Numbered from the stretch's first letter, positions 25,046 to 34,687 are shown. The stretch: 64,000 nt of DNA from an uncultured Saprospiraceae bacterium (GCA_937981555.1 CALJOK010000025.1:62001-126000), one strand, 5' to 3'. The notes: generated from the sequence alone by a model not told the origin. Numbers and translations are program-made.

Positions 25046-26476
25046 TTAAAAATTAAGTTGTTTGGAAATGGTCAAAATTTCTTCTATCAATTCTTCCAAT
25101 ATTTCAATTGTCGAAAACGAATTCATTAAAGTTACTCTCAAATAGATCGCATCGTTTAACATCGTTTGAACGATATAAAATTTTCCATCATGCAAAATTT
25201 GTTTTCGAATTTTGGCATTTAGTTCGTTGAGTTCAGTTGGCGTTTTTCCATTTTTTAAAATTCGAAAACATAGAATATTCGACTCAGGTTTATGTGCAAT
25301 TTCAAAGTTAGAATTTGCTTGGAGCATTTTTGAAAAAACTCTCGCCAAGTCGTAAGTGTATGTAACATACTCATCAAAAATGTCTACACCATAATTTTTG
25401 ATCAAAGAATAAACTTCTAAAACGGAATTAAACTTAGTGCATTCAAAAGTCCGCTTAGTCAAGTTGAACCATTCCTCATCTGAATTTTCCCAAAGGTAAT
25501 CTGCCTTTTGATGGAAAGTTCGATAACTATCTTTTCCATTTTTATAAATCAAAGCTGTAATCAATCCTGCGGTCATCATCATTTTATGACCATCGATAAT
25601 GACAGAATCTGCGAGTTCAATTCCTTTGACTAACGATTTATATTTTTTGGAAAAAATCGCCGCACCACCATGTGCTCCGTCGGCATGAAACCAAAGGTTA
25701 TGTTTTTGAGCAAATGCTCCGAAGGCTTCTAAATCATCATACGCACCAACGGAAGTGGAACAGGCATTTCCAACAATCGCAAAAATTATTTTTCCTTCCG
25801 TAATTGCATTGTTATAAGTTTCTTCCAATTGAGAAATATCAGCTTGGAATTTTCCATTCGTTGGGATCTTGACAATTCCAGCATCGCCCAAGCCCATAAT
25901 TCTAACTGCCCGGTCTACGCAATAATGTGCTTCTTCCGAAACCATGATTGCTAATTGTTTGCCTTCAGGATTTCCTTCATTCCAAATGTCTCCAAAACCT
26001 TTTACTTGTCGTGCGGTCAAGAGTGCCGTCAAGTTGGCCAAGGTTCCGCCCGAGGTTAAAAAACCACTTGCCTCATTTCCATAACCAATATGTTTTGAGA
26101 AAAAATCTGTCACAATTTTTTCCATCGGAGCAGAAAGTGGAGACATTTCGTAAAGGCCAGAACCATTTTTTAGTGCGCTCACCAAAAGTCCACTCAACAT
26201 CGTATCGGGGAGGGGAGGAGCGACTTGGTGACCCATATATTTTGGATGATGCAAGTGCATGGAATGTTTGATTATTTTTTTATAGAAATCTGTAGAAGTA
26301 TTGTTATGTGAAATGTATTGATTCCAATCTTCGAGTGCTTCGTCAGGTGGTCGCCGATCCATGACGGGCATTTCTGCTTGATTGACTTCCTCTAAATAAT
26401 CAGCGATGGTATCAATTAATTGATGTCCATTTTTTCTAAAATCGACGGGGTTAAATGCGTTTTGGAGTTTGCTCAT
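25046..26476 (-). CDS. PLP-dependent group II amino-acid decarboxylase
   Basis: A 476-residue protein of the aromatic amino acid/glutamate/diaminobutyrate decarboxylase superfamily. Landmarks: the substrate-region YMGHQVAPPLPDTML, the phosphate-binding TSGGTLANLTAL, the cofactor-ring Asp/Ala motif FHADGAHGGAA and the PLP lysine in DGHKMMM (Lys298). The length is typical. The substrate (2,4-diaminobutyrate, tyrosine, tryptophan or other) cannot be read from the sequence. A hairpin lies in its leader at 26491-26544. Confidence 0.88.
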   Translation of the reverse strand: MSKLQNAFNPVDFRKNGHQLIDTIADYLEEVNQAEMPVMDRRPPDEALEDWNQYISHNNTSTDFYKKIIKHSMHLHHPKYMGHQVAPPLPDTMLSGLLVSALKNGSGLYEMSPLSAPMEKIVTDFFSKHIGYGNEASGFLTSGGTLANLTALLTARQVKGFGDIWNEGNPEGKQLAIMVSEEAHYCVDRAVRIMGLGDAGIVKIPTNGKFQADISQLEETYNNAITEGKIIFAIVGNACSTSVGAYDDLEAFGAFAQKHNLWFHADGAHGGAAIFSKKYKSLVKGIELADSVIIDGHKMMMTAGLITALIYKNGKDSYRTFHQKADYLWENSDEEWFNLTKRTFECTKFNSVLEVYSLIKNYGVDIFDEYVTYTYDLARVFSKMLQANSNFEIAHKPESNILCFRILKNGKTPTELNELNAKIRKQILHDGKFYIVQTMLNDAIYLRVTLMNSFSTIEILEELIEEILTISKQLNF

Positions 26477-26490
26477 TTTTTATTTTTTTT

Positions 26491-26544
26491 CACCACAGAT
26501 TACGAAGGTTACTTTCACAAAAAAGATCTGTGTAACCTGTGGTG
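26491..26544. repeat. Inverted repeat in the decarboxylase leader
   Basis: A 13-base arm beginning CACCACAG (26491-26503) is complementary to 26532-26544 apart from one mismatch, with a 28-nt loop. It lies just upstream of the decarboxylase start and resembles dispersed CACAG-type palindromes; it might also be an end-of-transcript signal for neither gene. Confidence 0.45.
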
Positions 26545-26582
26545 CATTTTTTTCAAAAAACAAATCTAACAAATCCCAATAA

Positions 26583-26618
26583 AAAAACCTGCTGCAATTT
26601 TCATCACAACAGGTTTTT
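26583..26618 (-). terminator. Terminator of proS
   Basis: AAAAACCTGCTG pairs with CAACAGGTTTTT through one mismatch; on the minus strand a long T-run follows (complement of 26576-26587). It sits about 20 bp beyond the proS stop. Confidence 0.75.
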
Positions 26619-26638
26619 ATTTCTTTTAAAAAAAAGGT

Positions 26639-28105
26639 CTAATATGCTTTTGCAAAAACCACTCTTCGATTAGAAGGATTTCCTGTCAAAATACATTTGC
26701 CTTCTTCCTCCGTCCAATCATTTGGAATACAACGAATCGTTGCTTTGGTCAATTCTTTAATTTTCTTTTCCGTCTCCACCGTTCCATCCCAATGCGCATA
26801 AATGAATCCACCTTTGTTTTCCAAAACATCTTGGAACTCTTCCATTGTATCTACATGCGAAGTATGTGCTGCGCGATGATCCAAAGCACGTTGGAAAAGA
26901 TTATTTTGAATGTCTTCCAATAATTGTTCAACGTGATCAGCAATACCTTCTAATGGTTGAGAAGATTTTTCTTTGGTATCTCTTCGAGCAACTTCGACAA
27001 CTCCGTTTGCCAAATCTCTTTTTCCAATAGCCAATCGAACAGGAATTCCATGCATCTCATATTCAGCAAATTTAAAACCAGGACGTTTCTTTTTGTCTTG
27101 ATCATATTTTACTGTAATACCTTTTGCTTTGAGTTCCGTCATGATTTTTTCAACGGCAGTGTCGATCTCATCATTTGGTTTTGGAATAGGAATAATGACA
27201 ACTTGAGTCGAAGCCAATTTTGGTGGAACCACCAAACCTTCATCATCAGAATGTGTCATAATTAATGCTCCCATCAATCGAGTACTCACTCCCCAAGAAG
27301 TGGCCCAAACATATTCTGATTTTTGATTTTCATTTAAGAATTTTACGTCAAATGCTTTCGCAAAATTTTGACCTAAAAAGTGAGAAGTTCCTGCTTGCAA
27401 TGCTTTTCCATCTTGCATCAACGCTTCGATAGTAAAAGTATCTACCGCACCTGCGAATCTTTCATTCTCAGATTTAAAACCTCGGATGACTGGAACTGCC
27501 ATATATTCCTCTGCAAATGTTGCATAAATTTCTTGCATTTGTTTTGTCTCTGCAATTGCTTCTTCTTTAGTTGCATGAGCAGTATGACCTTCTTGCCAAA
27601 GGAACTCCGCCGTTCGTAAAAACAGACGAGTTCTCATTTCCCAACGAACTACATTACACCATTGATTAATCAATAATGGCAAATCTCGATAAGAGTTAAT
27701 CCAATCTCGATAAGTATTCCAAATGATCGTTTCAGAAGTTGGTCGCACAATTAATTCTTCTTCCAACTTTGAAGTTGGATCAACAATAACGCCTTCGCCA
27801 TTTGGATCATTCATCAATCTATGATGGGTGACCACCGCACATTCTTTTGCAAAACCTTCAATGTGCGCAGCTTCTTTACTCAAAAAACTTTTTGGAATAA
27901 AAATAGGGAAGTAAGCATTTTGATGACCGGTTTCTTTGAACATCTTGTCCAATTGACCTTGCATTTTTTCCCAAATACTAAATCCGTAAGGTTTGATGAC
28001 CATACATCCTCGAACAGCTGAATTTTGAGCCAAGTTGGCTTTTTTGACAATGTCCAAATACCATTGGGAATAGTCTTCTTCTCTACTTGTAATTTCTTTT
28101 GCCAT
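26639..28105 (-). CDS. proS: Prolyl-tRNA synthetase (ProS, short eukaryote/archaeal-like type)
   Basis: A 488-residue class II aminoacyl-tRNA synthetase. It lacks the insertion domain of the E. coli type and has the C-terminal extension of the shorter type. Motif 1-3 regions include [59 protein letters not shown] and [17 protein letters not shown] zinc-type C-terminal domain ends at RRVVFAKAY, with the terminal Tyr typical of the family. It charges tRNA-Pro. A possible promoter lies at 28373-28380, which would give a leader of about 260 nt. Confidence 0.96.
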   Translation of the reverse strand: MAKEITSREEDYSQWYLDIVKKANLAQNSAVRGCMVIKPYGFSIWEKMQGQLDKMFKETGHQNAYFPIFIPKSFLSKEAAHIEGFAKECAVVTHHRLMNDPNGEGVIVDPTSKLEEELIVRPTSETIIWNTYRDWINSYRDLPLLINQWCNVVRWEMRTRLFLRTAEFLWQEGHTAHATKEEAIAETKQMQEIYATFAEEYMAVPVIRGFKSENERFAGAVDTFTIEALMQDGKALQAGTSHFLGQNFAKAFDVKFLNENQKSEYVWATSWGVSTRLMGALIMTHSDDEGLVVPPKLASTQVVIIPIPKPNDEIDTAVEKIMTELKAKGITVKYDQDKKKRPGFKFAEYEMHGIPVRLAIGKRDLANGVVEVARRDTKEKSSQPLEGIADHVEQLLEDIQNNLFQRALDHRAAHTSHVDTMEEFQDVLENKGGFIYAHWDGTVETEKKIKELTKATIRCIPNDWTEEEGKCILTGNPSNRRVVFAKAY

Positions 28106-28442
28106 GATTAATAGATATATATTAGGTGTATTTGAGTTTAAGTATTAAATGTTTATTTTTAAAGAGGTATTTACTTTTTTTGGAAAAAAGACATATCTCT
28201 AAAAATGGCTATACTGAAACCCATTTTTTTATATTAAAAAAAAGTTAAATAAATTATTGAAGTGACGTCTTATCGACGTTTTCGTCTTAATGAATGTATC
28301 TTAACATCGATTTTAACAGTTTTAACACTAAACTAATTCAACTTTAATACTGTTTTAACTAAAAAAGAGGTGCAAAAGTAATAAATTACGCTTGAACTTG
28401 TAAGAGAGTTTCGGTAATTACAATCTTAAAAATTTTTACAAT
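28106..28442. other. Divergent intergenic region proS / Arg-Ser-rich protein
   Basis: No gene is seen. It contains a minus-strand promoter-like element at 28373-28380 and a loose inverted repeat between about 28160 and 28206 in the proS leader. The plus-strand gene has an A/T-rich leader without a clear -7 consensus. Confidence 0.5.
28373..28380 (-). promoter_or_regulatory. Possible proS promoter -7 element
   Basis: Minus-strand TACTTTTG, followed by CAC as in the rplM promoter (TACTTTTGCAC in both). No -33 TTTG is evident at the normal spacing. Confidence 0.4.
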
Positions 28443-29603
28443 ATGAAATCTTATAAATTTTCTCTTTATCTAGCAGCTATCTTCCTTTTTGGAATAGTGT
28501 CTACATCATTTGCTCAGTACGATGATATCTATTACAACCCGGATACGGATAGTGATTATTATGCTACTTCAAATTCATCTGATGATGACGATGAATATGA
28601 CGAGTATGAAGAATATACTGAAGATAATTACGATGATCGTGATGATGAATATAACAGAGATAATAGAAATAGTGGATATTATTATTCAAGTCGTATTCGT
28701 AGATTTAATCGACCTAATCGAGGATTTGGATATTATGATCCTGTATTCGTAGATGCTTATTCTTATGATCGATTTAATCCTTATTATGATCCGTTTTTCT
28801 CAAGACCATCAATTTACGTTAGCGTAGGAAATGGATATAACTACAATCGATATAATAATAGATGGAATCGATATAATGGATTTAATAGTTACAATAATAA
28901 CTATTATGGTGGTTACAGCCCATATTCTTATGGAGGTGGTTACGGAGGTGGTTTCAATAGTCCATATAATAGTTATTATAATAATGCATACTGCCCACCT
29001 TCATATTGGGGAGGTAATGGATTTGCATCAAATAATATCCAAAATGCAAATACTGCAACAGTAACTAACACTTACTATGGTTCTCGAAGAGGAGGTAGTC
29101 AAAAAGCTTCTGGAACGAAGACTTCAAGACAGCAATTTTTTGCAAAGCCAAATGCATCTAATGCTATTGCAACAACGAGAACAAGAACGTCAACTGGAGG
29201 GACAACTACCAGAGCAGTTCGTTCAACATCTCGAAATCAATCTGCTACAACGCGTCCAACGACTCGAACTAAAGCAACTCGTAACTCAAGTTCTACTCGA
29301 AATAGTTCAACGAGATCATCTTCAAGAAGAAATGGAGAAACTCGAAGCTCTAGCCCTCGACGTTCTGAAACAAAAAGAAGTACACGAAGTGGTTCTTCAA
29401 GAGGTAGTAGTACACGAAGTTCATCTAGACCTTCACGAAGTAGTAGCACAAGAAGTAGTGGATCAAGTAGATCAAGAAGTAGCAGTACTCGAGGTTCTTC
29501 AAGAAGCTCTTCAAGAAGTAGTGGAACTCGTAGCAGTAGCTCAAAAAGTAGTTCTTCAAAGTCTAAATCTTCAAGTAGCTCTTCTAGAAAAAGAAAAAAC
29601 TAA
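28443..29603 (+). CDS. Exported low-complexity protein with Arg/Ser-rich C-terminus
   Basis: A 386-residue protein with a signal peptide (1-24, ending TSFAQ). It has three compositional zones: an acidic Asp/Glu/Tyr zone (about 25-75), an Asn/Tyr/Gly zone (about 75-205, for example YNYNRYNNRWNRYNGF), and a strongly basic Arg/Ser/Thr zone (about 215-386) ending SSSSSRKRKN. No enzymatic motif is present. Homologues next to proS in other Bacteroidota have been mislabelled prolyl-tRNA synthetase, from memory of annotations. The acidic and basic ends could interact with each other or with polyanions such as extracellular DNA; this is inference. Confidence 0.75.
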   Translation: MKSYKFSLYLAAIFLFGIVSTSFAQYDDIYYNPDTDSDYYATSNSSDDDDEYDEYEEYTEDNYDDRDDEYNRDNRNSGYYYSSRIRRFNRPNRGFGYYDPVFVDAYSYDRFNPYYDPFFSRPSIYVSVGNGYNYNRYNNRWNRYNGFNSYNNNYYGGYSPYSYGGGYGGGFNSPYNSYYNNAYCPPSYWGGNGFASNNIQNANTATVTNTYYGSRRGGSQKASGTKTSRQQFFAKPNASNAIATTRTRTSTGGTTTRAVRSTSRNQSATTRPTTRTKATRNSSSTRNSSTRSSSRRNGETRSSSPRRSETKRSTRSGSSRGSSTRSSSRPSRSSSTRSSGSSRSRSSSTRGSSRSSSRSSGTRSSSSKSSSSKSKSSSSSSRKRKN

Positions 29604-29796
29604 ACGATACAGTATTTTTTAGAAATACTTCAGGATAAAAAGATTGGGTGAGTTTTGTAAAAAATTCACCCATTTCTTTGCCTCAAACTGACTAACCTAA
29701 ATCTTTATTTCAAAAACTTTATTATATTTTTACGGAAAATCATCAGGACTGAAGATGAGAGGTGATTCTATTTTCCAAATCAAAAAAGTTAACTCA

Positions 29797-31278
29797 ATGA
29801 AAAATATTATTCTATTTATTTTTATATCATTTTCCATAAACATTCATGCGCAAACTATTTCGGATGCATTGCGATATTCTAATTTGGAAGTTGGTGGAAC
29901 CGCCCGAACAGTAGGAATAGGAGGAGGAATTGGAGCTCTGGGGGCAGACTATTCTGTTTTGAGTACGAACCCTGCAGGTATCGCAGCTTTTCGAACTAAC
30001 GAATTTGTGATTACGCCTGGAGTTTATAATTCAAAAGTAACTTCGTTGTTGGAGCGAGGAACGGACAATGAACCAATAGATGAAAGTCTAGCTAAATTCA
30101 ATTTAGCTAACATTGGAATAATCTTAAATTATCGCCCACAATATTCAAAATGGACAACATTTAATCTTGGAATTGGATTTAATCGCCTAGCATCTTTTAA
30201 TCAAGATTTTGTTTTTAAGGGGAAATCTCCAGGCTCAATAGTTCAGAGATTTACAGAATTAGCCAACGATGATATCTTTGATGAATTCGAAGGGATTTTA
30301 GCAGAGAATGCTTTGGCAATTTATGAATCTTCATTCGATCCAGAAGTTTATACAAATGATTTTGAAGATGCACTTACTACTCCAGGTTACGAAATAGAGC
30401 GAGAGCAATTTTTCAAAACAAGAGGTTCCTACAGCGAATTAGTTTTTTCTGTTGGAGGTAATTTTGATGAAAAAATAATGGTGGGAGCAACAATAGGTGT
30501 TCCATTTATTAAATACGATGAAGAAAAAATATACGAAGAAAGAGATGTTGATAGTTCTGTGATTTATTTTGATGAACTTTTATTTCAAGAGAATCTTGCT
30601 ACTACAGGATCTGGAATAAATTTAAAACTTGGATTCATTTACAGAATTAATCAAATGTTCCGAATAGGTGCTGCTGTTCATACTCCTACCTCTTTCAAAT
30701 TGACGGATAATTTTTCTACTAAATTACGATATGATTATACAGATGGAGGCGGATCTTCAACGACTACTGAAGATTCTCCTGAAGGATCATTTGAATATAA
30801 ATTAAAAACTCCTTGGAGAGCGATGGCAAATTTTGCGGTTTTAATTAAGAGAAAAGGATTTATTAGTGCTGACGTAGAGTATGTGGATTATTCAGGTTCT
30901 GATTTTAATTTGACTGCGAATAGTTCTAGTATTGAAGATCGAGATTATGAAATGGATCTAAATGAACAAGTAGGGAAATCTTTTAAATCAGCTATAAATC
31001 TCAGAATTGGAGGAGAATACGCTCATGAAAAATTAAGATTTAGAGCTGGATATGGGATAAGTGGCACACCTTATGCAGATAGTGATATTACAAATAATGC
31101 TTATAGCCTAGGTTTTGGAATCCGCGAAAAAAGCTTTTACATAGATTTTGCGTACAAGTATTCGAAGATTTCAGAAGGCTATGTTCCTTATTTATTATCA
31201 GATCCAGCGTTAGAACAATTTGTTACTAATGATGTGGCAAGTACAAGAATTCTCTTGACTGCTGGATTTAAATTTTAA
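29797..31278 (+). CDS. OmpP1/FadL-family outer-membrane transporter
   Basis: A 493-residue barrel protein. The start at 29797 gives a clean signal peptide (MKNIILFIFISFSINIHAQ); the frame is open 14 codons further upstream. The mature N-terminus, SDALRYSNLEVGGTARTVG followed by GALGADYSVLSTNPAGIA, is the FadL-like hatch/NPA region seen in Bacteroidota proteins often called hemin receptor. FadL relatives move hydrophobic compounds across the outer membrane. The order proS / low-complexity protein / FadL-like is, to my knowledge, recurrent in Bacteroidota. The barrel ends in Phe (TAGFKF). Confidence 0.88.
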   Translation: MKNIILFIFISFSINIHAQTISDALRYSNLEVGGTARTVGIGGGIGALGADYSVLSTNPAGIAAFRTNEFVITPGVYNSKVTSLLERGTDNEPIDESLAKFNLANIGIILNYRPQYSKWTTFNLGIGFNRLASFNQDFVFKGKSPGSIVQRFTELANDDIFDEFEGILAENALAIYESSFDPEVYTNDFEDALTTPGYEIEREQFFKTRGSYSELVFSVGGNFDEKIMVGATIGVPFIKYDEEKIYEERDVDSSVIYFDELLFQENLATTGSGINLKLGFIYRINQMFRIGAAVHTPTSFKLTDNFSTKLRYDYTDGGGSSTTTEDSPEGSFEYKLKTPWRAMANFAVLIKRKGFISADVEYVDYSGSDFNLTANSSSIEDRDYEMDLNEQVGKSFKSAINLRIGGEYAHEKLRFRAGYGISGTPYADSDITNNAYSLGFGIREKSFYIDFAYKYSKISEGYVPYLLSDPALEQFVTNDVASTRILLTAGFKF

Positions 31279-31374
31279 TTTTTATAAATCTTTGTAAGAA
31301 ATATTTAATTAAAAGGTTTTTATAAAAAGTTGATTTAGAATAATTTGAAAAACATTTTTTTTGAAAAAATAATA

Positions 31375-31412
31375 CATAGCATCATTTTTGAATATTTAAA
31401 AATGATGCTATG
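31375..31412 (+). terminator. 15-bp perfect hairpin after the FadL-like gene
   Basis: CATAGCATCATTTTT (31375-31389) is perfectly complementary to 31398-31412 with an 8-nt loop, followed by CTCTTTCC rather than a clean T-run. Likely ends the FadL-like transcript. Confidence 0.6.
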
Positions 31413-31523
31413 CTCTTTCCTCCCCAATTTGTCAAAAAAAATATTCAACTTTATATAGACTTCGATCTCTCTCCCATTTGAAGTTAAACAAACTTAGATC
31501 AAACCCGATTGAACAAGTTTTCT

Positions 31524-32549
31524 ATGAGAAAATTGATACTTATTTTATCAGTATTTTTATTTGGTTACGCGACACTTAATGGACAAGTAGAAGTGAAGAC
31601 TTCTGATGTGGGAGTAGGTTATCCAGAAGTGGACGAGCGAAAAATTATCGAAACCAAATGGCGTTACACTTACGCCCTTCATCTCGAATCCAATACCATT
31701 TTTCATAAGGCGGAAAAAGATTATGAATACTTTTTGCATTTTAAGTATGACTATACTTATGATCAATTTTTGAATGGGAAATTTGACAAAGGTGTTTGGA
31801 GCCTGAATGGGAGTGATTTGTTTTATAGTTTTAAGCACATCAAAAAATTTGAGATTGCTCAGATTACCAAAAATGTTTTAGTCTTAGAATTTGAGCAACC
31901 CAATAGTAAAGGAACTTTCCAATATCATTTTGTTAGGGTAGATACGAAGGATGCTCCTTTTATCAAACCAGTTAATGAACTTCCAGACATTTTAGTAGAA
32001 GAACTTGATCCTAAAAAGAATCGAAATCAATGGTGGACTTTTGGTAAAAACAAAAAGAAGAAAAAGAAGAAATGGCGAAGAAAGAAGAAGGAGGAGCCTA
32101 AGGAAAAAGAAGTTTATATTAGTATCGAATTAATAGGAGGAGGATATTATGGAGGTATCGATCCGGTGCTAAGAGATTATATTCATATTAAAAGTTCAGG
32201 GCGATTGATCAAAGAATTTAAGAGTGTTAACAAAGGCTTGATGGTGACGAAAAAAACTATTTCGAGAGATGAGTTGGAAGCGTTTGCTGAATTTATTATC
32301 ACTCAAAAGTTTTTTGAAATAGAACGAATGTATGATTGTGAGGATGCTCTTTGTCAAAAACGAAAAGCGAATAAACCTACTCCAATTCCTTTGCGTCTTG
32401 CAGTTGCTTATGGTTCTCGAAAAAAGGTAGTCACCATAAGTATTTGGGGAAAAGACAAGAACAATATGAAGTATGTAGATTACCCAAATTCTATAGATAA
32501 TATCGTGGAAGCTATTCAAAAAATGGCTCTTCGAATGGAGGAATCCTAA
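31524..32549 (+). CDS. Exported protein with lysine-rich linker, unknown function
   Basis: A 341-residue protein. ATG at 31524 is preferred because it yields a signal peptide (MRKLILILSVFLFGYATLNGQ); an in-frame TTG lies 5 codons upstream. The first half (about 25-165) is a beta-rich domain with YEYFLHFKYDYTYDQFLNG and a lipocalin-like pattern. A highly basic linker near 175-200 (KKKKKKKWRRKKK) leads to a second domain (about 205-341) with ISRDELEAFAEFIITQKFFEIE. No family was recognised. It stands between two terminators and is probably monocistronic. Confidence 0.65.
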   Translation: MRKLILILSVFLFGYATLNGQVEVKTSDVGVGYPEVDERKIIETKWRYTYALHLESNTIFHKAEKDYEYFLHFKYDYTYDQFLNGKFDKGVWSLNGSDLFYSFKHIKKFEIAQITKNVLVLEFEQPNSKGTFQYHFVRVDTKDAPFIKPVNELPDILVEELDPKKNRNQWWTFGKNKKKKKKKWRRKKKEEPKEKEVYISIELIGGGYYGGIDPVLRDYIHIKSSGRLIKEFKSVNKGLMVTKKTISRDELEAFAEFIITQKFFEIERMYDCEDALCQKRKANKPTPIPLRLAVAYGSRKKVVTISIWGKDKNNMKYVDYPNSIDNIVEAIQKMALRMEES

Positions 32550-32578
32550 TTCATATTTAATTGATAAAAATCATCCGT

Positions 32579-32620
32579 AAAAAAAGCTCATTGTGAATAC
32601 TTCACAATGAGCTTTTTTTT
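32579..32620 (+). terminator. Strong intrinsic terminator
   Basis: AAAAGCTCATTGTGAA and TTCACAATGAGCTTTT form a perfect stem with a 3-nt loop and a T-run; the flanking A-run makes it potentially bidirectional. It ends the preceding gene. Confidence 0.88.
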
Positions 32621-32742
32621 ATATTTGATGGAAATTTAGTTGCTACGACAACTATTTTAGAATTAAAATTTTTGAAATAGATTTTCTGACTTAAATCAAA
32701 GGGTAGTAAATTCAAAATTAATCATTCAAAATTAAGTTCATC

Positions 32743-33897
32743 ATGCATTATTATAGTTTAGGAAAATTTCCCAAAAAACGACATACTCAATTTCGCAAAC
32801 CGAATGGTGAATTGTACAGCGAGCAATTATTTTCTACGGAAGGATTTAGCGATCTGGCTTCCTTGCTTTACCATTGCAATCCTCCAACTCAAATTGTTCA
32901 AGTCGGAGAACCTTACTCGGTCGCGCCCAAATTATTTCATGATAAACAATTAAAACATCGAAGTCTCCAAGGTTTTAAGGTAGAGCCTGAAGATGATTAT
33001 TTGAAAAGCCGAAAACCTGTTTTGGTGAATAATGATTGCAAAATAATTTTGGCTGCACCTCGAAAAAGCATGACTGATTATTATTTCAAAAATGCAGATG
33101 CAGACGAAGTGATTTTTGTTCATGAAGGTTCAGGTGTGTTAAAAACGATGTATGGAAATATCACTTTTGGCTACGGAGACTATTTAGTCGTTCCTCGAGG
33201 AACGATTTACCAAATGCATTTTGACTCAGAAGATAATCGATTATTCATCGTGGAATCCACCAGTCCCATCATTACTCCAAAACGTTACCGAAATAATTTT
33301 GGACAGTTGATGGAGCATGCACCTTTTTGCGAAAGAGATATTCGGAAACCAGAAGTTTTAGAAACACACGATGAAAAAGGAGAATTTTTAATGTACATCA
33401 AAAAGCAGGATAATATTTATCCATATGAATATTTGAATCATCCGTTTGATGTAGTTGGTTGGGATGGATATGTTTATCCGTATGCATTTTCGATTCATGA
33501 ATTTGAACCGATTACAGGAAGAGTTCACCAACCGCCGCCAGTTCATCAAACTTTTGCAGCACGTGGATTTGTAATTTGTTCTTTTGTTCCTCGATTGTAC
33601 GATTATCATCCAGATGGAATTCCAGCACCATATAATCATAGTAATATTGATAGCGATGAAGTATTGTATTATGTTGCTGGAGACTTTATGAGTCGAAGTC
33701 ATGTAGAACGAGGAATGATAACTTTGCATCCTGGAGGAATTCCACATGGGCCACATCCAGGAACGGTGGAGAAAAGTATAGGGAAAAAAGAAACAGGCGA
33801 ATTAGCTGTAATGGTCGATACTTTTGCCCCACTTTTGATGACTGAATATGCGGCAGGAATTGAAGATGGAGATTATTATAAAAGTTGGTTAAAGTAA
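32743..33897 (+). CDS. hmgA: Homogentisate 1,2-dioxygenase
   Basis: A 384-residue non-haem Fe(II) ring-cleavage enzyme of tyrosine/phenylalanine degradation that converts homogentisate to maleylacetoacetate. The C-terminal cupin-like core includes the PPPVHQTF segment, YNHSNIDSDEV with likely iron ligands His299 and Glu306, and HPGGIPHGPHPG with the ligand near His335. The N-terminal region HYYSLGKFPKKRHTQFRKP is typical of the shorter bacterial form. It is monocistronic here; the other catabolic genes (hydroxyphenylpyruvate dioxygenase, fumarylacetoacetase) are not in the window. Confidence 0.93.
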   Translation: MHYYSLGKFPKKRHTQFRKPNGELYSEQLFSTEGFSDLASLLYHCNPPTQIVQVGEPYSVAPKLFHDKQLKHRSLQGFKVEPEDDYLKSRKPVLVNNDCKIILAAPRKSMTDYYFKNADADEVIFVHEGSGVLKTMYGNITFGYGDYLVVPRGTIYQMHFDSEDNRLFIVESTSPIITPKRYRNNFGQLMEHAPFCERDIRKPEVLETHDEKGEFLMYIKKQDNIYPYEYLNHPFDVVGWDGYVYPYAFSIHEFEPITGRVHQPPPVHQTFAARGFVICSFVPRLYDYHPDGIPAPYNHSNIDSDEVLYYVAGDFMSRSHVERGMITLHPGGIPHGPHPGTVEKSIGKKETGELAVMVDTFAPLLMTEYAAGIEDGDYYKSWLK

Positions 33898-33903
33898 CCT
33901 GTA

Positions 33904-33925
33904 GCTGGACTCTCCCGAGTCTAGC
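33904..33925. repeat. REP-like hairpin after hmgA
   Basis: GCTGGACTC (33904-33912) pairs with GAGTCTAGC (33917-33925, one G-T) around a TCCC loop. Shape and loop resemble the hairpin at 14250-14273. Confidence 0.4.
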
Positions 33926-33981
33926 CAAAACATACCGCAATCAGAGAGTATGGTTACAGAAAAAATAAAATTTCAGAAAAC

Positions 33982-34028
33982 AAAAAAGGCAGATCAACAG
34001 TTTTATAACTGGCAGGTCTGCCTTTTTT
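33982..34028 (+). terminator. Terminator downstream of hmgA
   Basis: AAAAAAGGCAGA (33982-33993) pairs perfectly with TCTGCCTTTTTT (34017-34028); the loop contains a second small stem (CAGTT/AACTG). Confidence 0.8.
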
Positions 34029-34052
34029 AATTTATTTTTGTAAAAAAAGAAC

Positions 34053-34577
34053 ATGAAATATATTCTAACTCCTTTTTGGTTTTTGGTGTTGATTACAATT
34101 AGTTGTGCGCAAGCTCCAGGTGAACGACCAAAAGTAAATAGTGAAGATTTTGATAAAAAAATATCAAAGACTATTAATTTTTCTATTCCAGTAATGGGCG
34201 TAGATGAGTTGAAAGAAATGCAGGAAGATGTAATTTTACTCGATGCTCGACCTCAAAGTGAATATGATGTCAGTCATATCAAAGGAGCAAAAAGAATTGG
34301 GTTTAGAAATATCGAAGAAGCTGCACTCGCAGGAATTGACAAAGACGAGCAAATCGTCGTGTATTGTTCTATCGGCTATCGAAGTGAGAAAGTAGGAGAG
34401 AAACTTAAAAAAATGGGTTTTAAAAATGTCTATAATCTCTACGGAAGCATTTTTGAATGGGTCAATCAAGGCAACGAAGTGGTGGATAAAAATGAAAAGA
34501 CAACTGAAAAAGTACACACTTATAACAAACGATGGAGCAAATGGGTAGAAGATGGGAAAGCTGAAAAGGTTTGGTAA
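34053..34577 (+). CDS. Rhodanese-domain lipoprotein
   Basis: A 174-residue protein with a lipobox (LITISC, Cys18) and one rhodanese domain (about 48-140). The active-site loop is VYCSIGYRSEK with Cys105, a CxxGxRS arrangement suited to carrying a persulfide. The DARPQSEYDVSHIKGA segment is also diagnostic. The C-terminal 35 residues are basic with several Trp (YNKRWSKWVEDGKAEKVW). Lipid anchoring places it at the inner or outer membrane facing the periplasm, so it may handle sulfur or cyanide there. It is flanked by terminators, so it is monocistronic. Confidence 0.85.
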   Translation: MKYILTPFWFLVLITISCAQAPGERPKVNSEDFDKKISKTINFSIPVMGVDELKEMQEDVILLDARPQSEYDVSHIKGAKRIGFRNIEEAALAGIDKDEQIVVYCSIGYRSEKVGEKLKKMGFKNVYNLYGSIFEWVNQGNEVVDKNEKTTEKVHTYNKRWSKWVEDGKAEKVW

Positions 34578-34649
34578 TACTGCTTTTGTAATTTACGTAA
34601 TTATATTGTTATAATTTCTGTGTGAAAAATAGATAAGTTAAAATTTAGG

Positions 34650-34687
34650 AAAAAACCCATATCTCAAAGTTGAGATATGGGTTTTTT
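34650..34687 (+). terminator. Strong terminator after the rhodanese gene
   Basis: An 18-base arm (34650-34667, AAAAAACCCATATCTCAA) pairs perfectly with 34670-34687 with a 2-nt nominal loop and a T-run. Confidence 0.88.

Noticed and set aside
28443-29603. Tandem-repeat DNA or CRISPR-like signal in the Arg/Ser codons
   Set aside because: The repetition is codon-level low complexity (AGA/AGT/TCA) without fixed-length repeats or spacers.
29077-29622. 181-codon open frame rich in Glu, Leu and Val overlapping the Arg/Ser-rich gene
   Set aside because: It is the alternative frame of the repetitive Arg/Ser codons, and the annotated frame has a proper signal peptide and start.
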